This document shows positions 6,431-9,927 of a stretch of DNA of 9,927 bases, piece by piece. The notes under the pieces were generated by a model. It saw only the letters and a program-made list of their open reading frames with translations, was not told where the DNA came from and did not search any database. Every line of letters begins with the position of its first letter. Position 1 is the stretch's first letter. The position numbers were made by a program, and so were the translations under genes. Origin of the DNA: Minisyncoccota bacterium (GTDB taxonomy: Bacteria > Patescibacteriota > Minisyncoccia > UBA6257 > XYB1-36-10); the NCBI GenBank assembly GCA_028709185.1, contig JAQVXM010000020.1, positions 1 through 9,927 on the forward strand, written 5' to 3'.

Positions 6431-6480
6431 AAAACGGTTCGGGAGGAACCGTTGTTGAGGAACCGTTTATGTTGGATTCT
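6395..6480 (-). ncRNA. Candidate small regulatory RNA with repeated C-rich (CCUC) motifs, about 86 nt
   Basis: This stretch has no convincing protein frame but has a full transcription unit on the minus strand: a promoter ending at 6487, a start near 6480, and an intrinsic terminator with seven U at 6401-6395. It is strongly GC-rich in an AT-rich surrounding, as expected of a structured RNA. In RNA order it has AACGGUUC (6467-6460), a second AACGGUUC (6453-6446) and then GAACCGUU (6440-6433). Either copy can pair with the last one, giving two exclusive hairpins; the nearer gives 8 bp with loop CUCCC. Four C-rich motifs (CCUCA, CCUCC, CCUCC, CCCUCC) occur, mostly in loops or unpaired. These resemble anti-Shine-Dalgarno sequences, like the C-rich motifs of known regulatory RNAs in Staphylococcus and alphaproteobacteria. 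It matches no family I recognise (not SRP RNA, 6S, tmRNA or RNase P). Confidence 0.6.
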
Positions 6481-6486
6481 AAAGCA

Positions 6487-6515
6487 ATGATAGCTAAAAA
6501 AAATAAGAAAGTCAA
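6487..6515 (-). promoter_or_regulatory. Promoter of the candidate small RNA
   Basis: On the minus strand TTGACT (6515-6510) and TATCAT (6492-6487) each match the sigma70 consensus in five of six positions, with the ideal 17-base spacer. Predicted start A6480 or G6479. Confidence 0.65.
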
Positions 6516-6557
6516 TACCGGTTAAAATTATATAAGTTTTTCTTTTTAGCAATTTTA

Positions 6558-6586
6558 TTGAAGAAGAAGATTTTATCAGATAAGAT
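6558..6586 (+). promoter_or_regulatory. Candidate promoter for tRNA-Pro and possibly murG
   Basis: TTGAAG (6558-6563) and TAAGAT (6581-6586) with a 17-base spacer give a predicted start near 6593, about 30 bases before the tRNA. No terminator lies between the tRNA and murG, so murG may be on the same transcript. Confidence 0.45.
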
Positions 6587-6621
6587 AAAAATATTCTTTT
6601 TGCAAGGAAAAATGTTTTTAA

Positions 6622-6692
6622 CGGGCTGTCGTATAACGGAAGTACGCATGCATGGGGTGCATGTAGCCCGGGTTCAATTCCCGGCAGCCCGA
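6622..6692 (+). tRNA. tRNA-Pro, anticodon GGG
   Basis: The cloverleaf is complete. The acceptor CGGGCTG (6622-6628) pairs fully with CAGCCCG (6685-6691), with discriminator A at 6692. The D arm is GTA/TAC with GG in the loop. The anticodon stem CATGC/GCATG encloses ATGGGGT, so the anticodon is GGG, read after the usual T33. The T arm is CCGGG/CCCGG with loop TTCAATT. A first pair C1-G72 with A73 is the identity signature of bacterial tRNA-Pro. The 3' CCA is not encoded (CAA follows) and must be added by CCA-adding enzyme. It reads CCC and CCU. murG starts 39 bases downstream. Confidence 0.96.
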
Positions 6693-6731
6693 CAAAAATA
6701 TTAAATAAAAGCAAACTGACTAAATTAAAAA

Positions 6732-7844
6732 ATGAAAAAAAAATGTTTTAATTGTTCTAAAATTATATTTACCGGAGGTGGAACTGGAGGGCATGTAATT
6801 CCTAATATTCCTTTAATAAAAAAATTCAAAGAAATGAACTGGGAAGTATTTTATATTGGCAGTAAAAATAGTTTTGAAGAGAAAATAGCATTTTCGTTGG
6901 GTATTATTTTTTTTTCTATCAGAACTGGAAAATTACGGAGATATTTTAGTTTAAAAAACGTGACAGATTTTTTTTTAGTTATAAAAGGAATATTTCAAGC
7001 TTTAATTATAATGAGAAAAATAAATCCAAGCGTGATTTTTTCAAAAGGAGGGTTTGTTTCCGTTCCGGTTGTAATAGCTGCATGGTTATTGCGAATACCA
7101 ATAATTGCACACGAATCAGACGTGACCTTAGGTTTATCTAGTCGCATTACTCTCTTTCTTTCTGATAAATTTTGTTGCGGTTTTCCAGTCACAAAAGATA
7201 TTTATTATCGGAAAAATATTATTTTTACAGGCACGCCAATAAGACAAGAGATAAAAAAAGCAGATAAAGTATTAGGATTAAAGATTATTAAAGATACGCC
7301 AGAAAAAAAACCATTTTTATTTATTATCGGAGGCAGCACTGGAGCTGAAAAAATTAATACTTTTGTTAGAAAAAACCTTTTTAAAATACTAGAAAAATAC
7401 CAAATAATACACATCTGCGGAAAAGGGAATGAAGATAGGAGTCTTTTGGATATTCACGGTTATAATCAATTTTCTTATATAGATGAGAACTTTTTTAATA
7501 TATTAGCAATTGCCGATATAGTTGTATCAAGAGGAGGAGCAACTTCTTTATACGAACTGGGGGTGTTAAATAAACCAACTTTAGTTATACCTCTTTCCGT
7601 AATAGCCAGTCGAGGAGATCAAATTGATAACGCAAAATATTTTAAACAGTTAGGACTAGCGGAAATTTTATATGAGGAAGATTTAAATATTGATAATTTT
7701 TTAAGTAATTTAGAAAAAATGCATTATAAGAAATATGAAATAAAAGAAGAAGAAAATATTTTCAAACACACTGATTCCATAAATGATATAGTTAAAACTA
7801 TTTTAGATGTTTGTAATAATAAAAAAACAGCGAGAAAAAATTAA
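6732..7844 (+). CDS. murG: UDP-GlcNAc:undecaprenyl-PP-MurNAc-pentapeptide GlcNAc transferase (MurG)
   Basis: MurG converts lipid I to lipid II on the inner face of the membrane, the last cytoplasmic step of peptidoglycan synthesis. The 370-residue protein has the two-domain GT28 form. The N-terminal acceptor domain carries GGGTGGHVIPNIPLI (15-29) and HESDVTLGLSSR (127-138). The linker motif is GTPIR (167-171). The C-terminal donor domain carries GGSTGAEKIN (200-209), SRGGATSLYE (266-275) and RGDQIDNAKYF (294-304). The usual SRAGA reads SRGGA, a mild change. Length is normal. No other mur or dcw gene is adjacent; it follows tRNA-Pro and converges with the next gene. The ATG has only A-rich sequence upstream. 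The Gly-rich codons at 6771-6791 contain two GGAGG stretches complementary to the small RNA at 6395-6480. Confidence 0.93.
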   Translation: MKKKCFNCSKIIFTGGGTGGHVIPNIPLIKKFKEMNWEVFYIGSKNSFEEKIAFSLGIIFFSIRTGKLRRYFSLKNVTDFFLVIKGIFQALIIMRKINPSVIFSKGGFVSVPVVIAAWLLRIPIIAHESDVTLGLSSRITLFLSDKFCCGFPVTKDIYYRKNIIFTGTPIRQEIKKADKVLGLKIIKDTPEKKPFLFIIGGSTGAEKINTFVRKNLFKILEKYQIIHICGKGNEDRSLLDIHGYNQFSYIDENFFNILAIADIVVSRGGATSLYELGVLNKPTLVIPLSVIASRGDQIDNAKYFKQLGLAEILYEEDLNIDNFLSNLEKMHYKKYEIKEEENIFKHTDSINDIVKTILDVCNNKKTARKN

Positions 7845-7874
7845 AAAAATATCATGATTCATAATTTTTAATAT

Positions 7875-8648
7875 TTATATATCTTTAAGAAAACTGCCTC
7901 CAATCGGAGTTTTTGGATTAAAGGTTCTTACTTTACCCCTAATCCATTTTCTTGAGTTTTTTGACAATTCGTCTATAGCTTTTTTTTGATCATATTTCGG
8001 TAAATTAAACAACATAGTGATTCTAAAGTTAGTTGGGGTATTTTGGTTTTTATTTATTAAGTTAATAACTTTTCTTAAACCAGTTTTGTTATAAGCCGCC
8101 ATATCAAATTTTCCTTCTATTCCCGGTTTCTTCGTTTTAATAACAACTAAAACATATTTTAATATTTTATTAGCCCCTTTTTTTCTAAGACAAGATTCTG
8201 AAGCATTAAGCATTGATCCTGTAACTTTTGAATCATCTATAAGTAAAATATTTTTATTTTTTACGCTTTGCGGGCAATTAATAAGATTTCTAGTTTTATC
8301 TTTTCTTTTTTCTTCCGACATTAATTGGTAATTAAATGAGTATTTAAGTCTTTTTAATTCTATAATTTGCAGTTCTAATTTACTTGAAATTTTTTCGACA
8401 ATATAATGAATTCCACTTTCTTTCATTATCGTAGGAACATGAGTTAAAACAATTTTTTTTCTTTCTATTTTATTTTTTTTAATATCGTTCTTTATTATTT
8501 TAACAAGGTTTTTCGCAAATTTTTTAATTTCTTTCTCATCTCCTAATTTCATCTTAGAATATGAGGTGGCAATTCTAGAATTTAAATCGTTTTTATCTAA
8601 AGTATAAATGGATTTAGCTTCGTTGGTGTTTTTATTATTTCCGTTCAT
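7875..8648 (-). CDS. Phosphoribosyltransferase-domain protein of unknown role
   Basis: The core is a type I phosphoribosyltransferase fold. The PRPP-binding motif is ILLIDDSKVTGSM (134-146), with the two Asp (138, 139) and Thr-Gly (143-144) in place. Before it lies QLMSEEKRKDKTRNL, which resembles the Q..L....R..N stretch of ComFC-like proteins, and KKIVLTHVP at a beta strand near 65-73. About 70 residues follow the core, basic and without a motif I know. The specific substrate is not recognised. Start choice: ATG at 8648 gives 257 residues and begins 11 bases after the epimerase stop; a TTG at 8684 would add 12 residues and overlap that gene by 25 bases. Neither has a good Shine-Dalgarno sequence. 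Its position right after the sugar-nucleotide epimerase gene suggests a shared operon and perhaps a shared pathway. Confidence 0.75.
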   Translation of the reverse strand: MNGNNKNTNEAKSIYTLDKNDLNSRIATSYSKMKLGDEKEIKKFAKNLVKIIKNDIKKNKIERKKIVLTHVPTIMKESGIHYIVEKISSKLELQIIELKRLKYSFNYQLMSEEKRKDKTRNLINCPQSVKNKNILLIDDSKVTGSMLNASESCLRKKGANKILKYVLVVIKTKKPGIEGKFDMAAYNKTGLRKVINLINKNQNTPTNFRITMLFNLPKYDQKKAIDELSKNSRKWIRGKVRTFNPKTPIGGSFLKDI

Positions 8649-8659
8649 TGCATAAAAAA

Positions 8660-9676
8660 TTACATTTTGATCTCTTTCAGCCAATTTTCTAAGAATATAA
8701 GTCCAGTTTGATAATTAATTTTTGGCTCCCAATTAAAATCTTTTTTAGCTTTGAGACAATTACTAATAAATATTCTTTGATCAGCAGGACGCCAATCAAC
8801 AAATTTCTTTTTTATTTTCTTATTCAATCTTTTTTCTAAAAAATTTATAAATTCCAAGATTGATAATGAGTTTTTTAATCCCCCTCCTATATTATAAGAT
8901 TGCCCATTTGTAATTTTTATATTTTCAACAACTTTAAAATATGCATCAATTAAATCATCAATGAAAAGAATATCGCGGACTTGTTTTCCATTACCAAAAA
9001 TTTTTACTAATTTATCAGATAATGCTTGTTTATATATATGAGCAATCCATCCCTGCTCTTCTTTACCAAATTGCCGAGGTCCATATATTGCAGATTGACG
9101 AAGCACGACTGTATTAAGATTAAAAACTCTATGATAATCATTAACATATTGATCAGCTGCTCCTTTTGAACAACCGTATGGAGAAAAAAATTCTAAATAC
9201 TCATTTTCGTTTAATCCTGAAATATTTTTTAAAGAATATCTAAGTTTTCTTTCTATAATTTTGTCTTTTTCCACTGGTCTATAGACTTTATTTGTTGAAA
9301 TATGAATTAGAATTTTATTTTTAGGAGATTTTCTTATCACCTCAAGAATATTCAATGTGCCATTTATATTTATTTCAAAATCATCAACAGGATTTTGAAT
9401 AGAAGTATCAGCTGATACCTGAGCTGCCGTATGATATATTATATTATGATGCGGAATTGATTCTTCTAAAGCTTTTTTATTTCTTATGTCGTTGATAATA
9501 ACATTTAATGTTCCATTGTTTTCAGATTTTAACCATTTAAGATTTTCTTCACTTCCTTTCCTTGATAAATTATCAAAAATCGTTACATAATTGCCGCTTT
9601 TTAATAAACGCATTGCTAAGTTTGATCCAATAAACCCAGCTCCTCCCGTAATAAAAAATTTTTGATGTTTAATCAT
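8660..9676 (-). CDS. NAD-dependent sugar-nucleotide epimerase, CDP-paratose 2-epimerase (RfbE/TyvE)-like
   Basis: This extended short-chain dehydrogenase of 338 residues has an N-terminal Rossmann motif GGAGFIG (11-17). The catalytic Ser/Thr lie in STNKVY (127-132), and the YxxxK pair is Y167 and K171 in SPYGCSKGAADQYV. STNKVY, GCSKGAADQYV, YGPRQFG-x3-QGWI (198-211), FGNGKQVRDILFIDDLIDAY (227-246) and WRPADQR (295-301) are together the pattern of CDP-paratose 2-epimerases rather than GalE or RmlB. Those enzymes invert C2 of a CDP-3,6-dideoxyhexose for surface polysaccharide. The true substrate here is unproven, since no CDP-sugar synthesis genes are in view. An AAGAGG at 9694-9689 lies 12 bases before the ATG. 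The gene is the first of a pair with the phosphoribosyltransferase. Confidence 0.85.
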   Translation of the reverse strand: MIKHQKFFITGGAGFIGSNLAMRLLKSGNYVTIFDNLSRKGSEENLKWLKSENNGTLNVIINDIRNKKALEESIPHHNIIYHTAAQVSADTSIQNPVDDFEININGTLNILEVIRKSPKNKILIHISTNKVYRPVEKDKIIERKLRYSLKNISGLNENEYLEFFSPYGCSKGAADQYVNDYHRVFNLNTVVLRQSAIYGPRQFGKEEQGWIAHIYKQALSDKLVKIFGNGKQVRDILFIDDLIDAYFKVVENIKITNGQSYNIGGGLKNSLSILEFINFLEKRLNKKIKKKFVDWRPADQRIFISNCLKAKKDFNWEPKINYQTGLIFLENWLKEIKM

Positions 9677-9814
9677 TTTAGATTTTTACCTCTTAATGAT
9701 AATCTTATTTTCAGTAGTTGTTATAAATTAAAAGCAATATAATTCAATAACTTGTAATGTTCTAAAATTATGATAATGATACAAATAGTAAAATAATAAA
9801 AAAAGGAGAAAGTT
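9677..9814. promoter_or_regulatory. Divergent intergenic region with RBS of the small right-edge gene
   Basis: The plus strand has AAAGGAG at 9802-9808, 6 bases before the ATG at 9815, the best Shine-Dalgarno sequence in the window. A TATAAT (9738-9743) on the plus strand lacks a good -35 box. AATGATAATC (9695-9704) and GATAATGATA (9772-9781) resemble parts of a Fur-type box, but sequences like this are easily found by chance in AT-rich DNA. No firm promoter can be called for either direction. Confidence 0.4.
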
Positions 9815-9922
9815 ATGAGACCAACACACAAACCCACACTAGAACCAGGAACTTTTTTAACTATTCTTTTCTTTTCAACTATTATTGTATTTTGGCATTT
9901 AATAATTAATTGGTTTTTCTAA
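9815..9922 (+). CDS. 35-residue single-pass membrane peptide, possible ba3-type oxidase subunit IIa
   Basis: The frame has an ATG, 35 codons and TAA, and is preceded by a strong AAAGGAG at ideal distance. The product has a short polar N-terminus with KP-T-L-EPGT (6-13) and one hydrophobic helix (about 14-35) ending WFF. It resembles subunit IIa of ba3-type cytochrome c oxidase as I remember it from Thermus (34 residues): a Lys-Pro-Gly rich start, the helix motif TIIVFW (22-27) against TILVFW, and a terminal FF at the same distance. In Thermus this subunit is encoded first, followed by subunits II and I. If the match holds, an oxidase operon should continue past the window on the plus strand. 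The similarity rests on a short helix, so it could be another small membrane protein. Confidence 0.55.
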   Translation: MRPTHKPTLEPGTFLTILFFSTIIVFWHLIINWFF

Positions 9923-9927
9923 AATTT

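Noticed and set aside
6321..6515. Minus-strand open frame of 64 codons over the small RNA
   Set aside because: Its start is a TTG that is the -35 box itself, it has no Shine-Dalgarno sequence, and it reads through the intrinsic terminator. The promoter-to-terminator layout fits an RNA gene better.
6469..6525. 18-codon plus-strand frame (starts MLDSKAMIAK) with GAGG upstream
   Set aside because: The Shine-Dalgarno-like GAGG is the complement of a CCUC motif of the small RNA, no plus-strand promoter is seen after the rpmB terminator, and the frame runs through the small RNA promoter. It cannot be fully excluded.
6346..6714. Minus-strand open frame of 122 codons
   Set aside because: It runs antisense through tRNA-Pro and contains the typical false peptide GLPGIEPGLHAP that arises from a tRNA read backwards. 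It also crosses the small RNA and the rpmB terminator.
6995..7414. Minus-strand frames within murG (6995-7192, 7205-7414)
   Set aside because: They are antisense shadows of MurG without any recognisable domain.
7845..7874. AT-rich imperfect hairpin between the convergent murG and phosphoribosyltransferase genes
   Set aside because: The arms pair only with a bulge, contain almost no G-C pair, and lack a clear terminator form.
1..9927. Reassigned UGA codon, as in Absconditabacteria and Gracilibacteria
   Set aside because: All conserved genes are full length under the standard code, and glycines in invariant motifs use GGN.

Overview
The window comes from an AT-rich bacterial genome. The ribosomal proteins, small gene sizes, weak ribosome binding sites and a minimal Cys4 bL28 suggest a Patescibacteria/CPR lineage (Parcubacteria-like). 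This assignment is inferred from sequence character, not from a phylogeny. The standard bacterial code fits: every reading frame is intact and all eleven visible stop codons are TAA.

Positions 1-5290 (minus strand) hold a translation cluster. A strong promoter (5260-5288) and a leader stem-loop precede rpsL, rpsG, fusA, tuf and rpsJ, that is uS12, uS7, EF-G, EF-Tu and uS10. fusA is separated from rpsG by a terminator-like hairpin. tuf has its own promoter-like sequence. rpsJ is followed by an intrinsic terminator (359-383). After about 200 bp of AT-rich spacer, a near-ideal promoter and an attenuator-like hairpin start the rest of the S10 operon, whose first 18 codons (rplC, uL3) are visible at 1-54.

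Positions 5290-6340 hold a membrane site-2-type metalloprotease (minus strand), divergent from rpmB (bL28, plus strand), which ends in two hairpins. Positions 6390-6720 are a compact RNA region. It contains a candidate small RNA on the minus strand with its own promoter and intrinsic terminator, and then a tRNA-Pro(GGG) on the plus strand. The small RNA is GC-rich and carries four C-rich CCUC motifs.

murG (plus, 6732-7844) makes lipid II for peptidoglycan. It converges with a tight minus-strand pair: a CDP-paratose 2-epimerase-like sugar-nucleotide enzyme, followed by a protein with a PRPP-binding phosphoribosyltransferase core. Divergent from these, at the right edge, is a 35-residue membrane peptide with by far the best Shine-Dalgarno sequence of the window. 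It resembles subunit IIa of ba3-type heme-copper oxidases and may be the first gene of a terminal oxidase operon that continues beyond the window.

The most interesting items are the candidate small RNA, the possible oxidase subunit IIa gene, the separate promoter and attenuator of rplC, and the unassigned phosphoribosyltransferase/epimerase pair.
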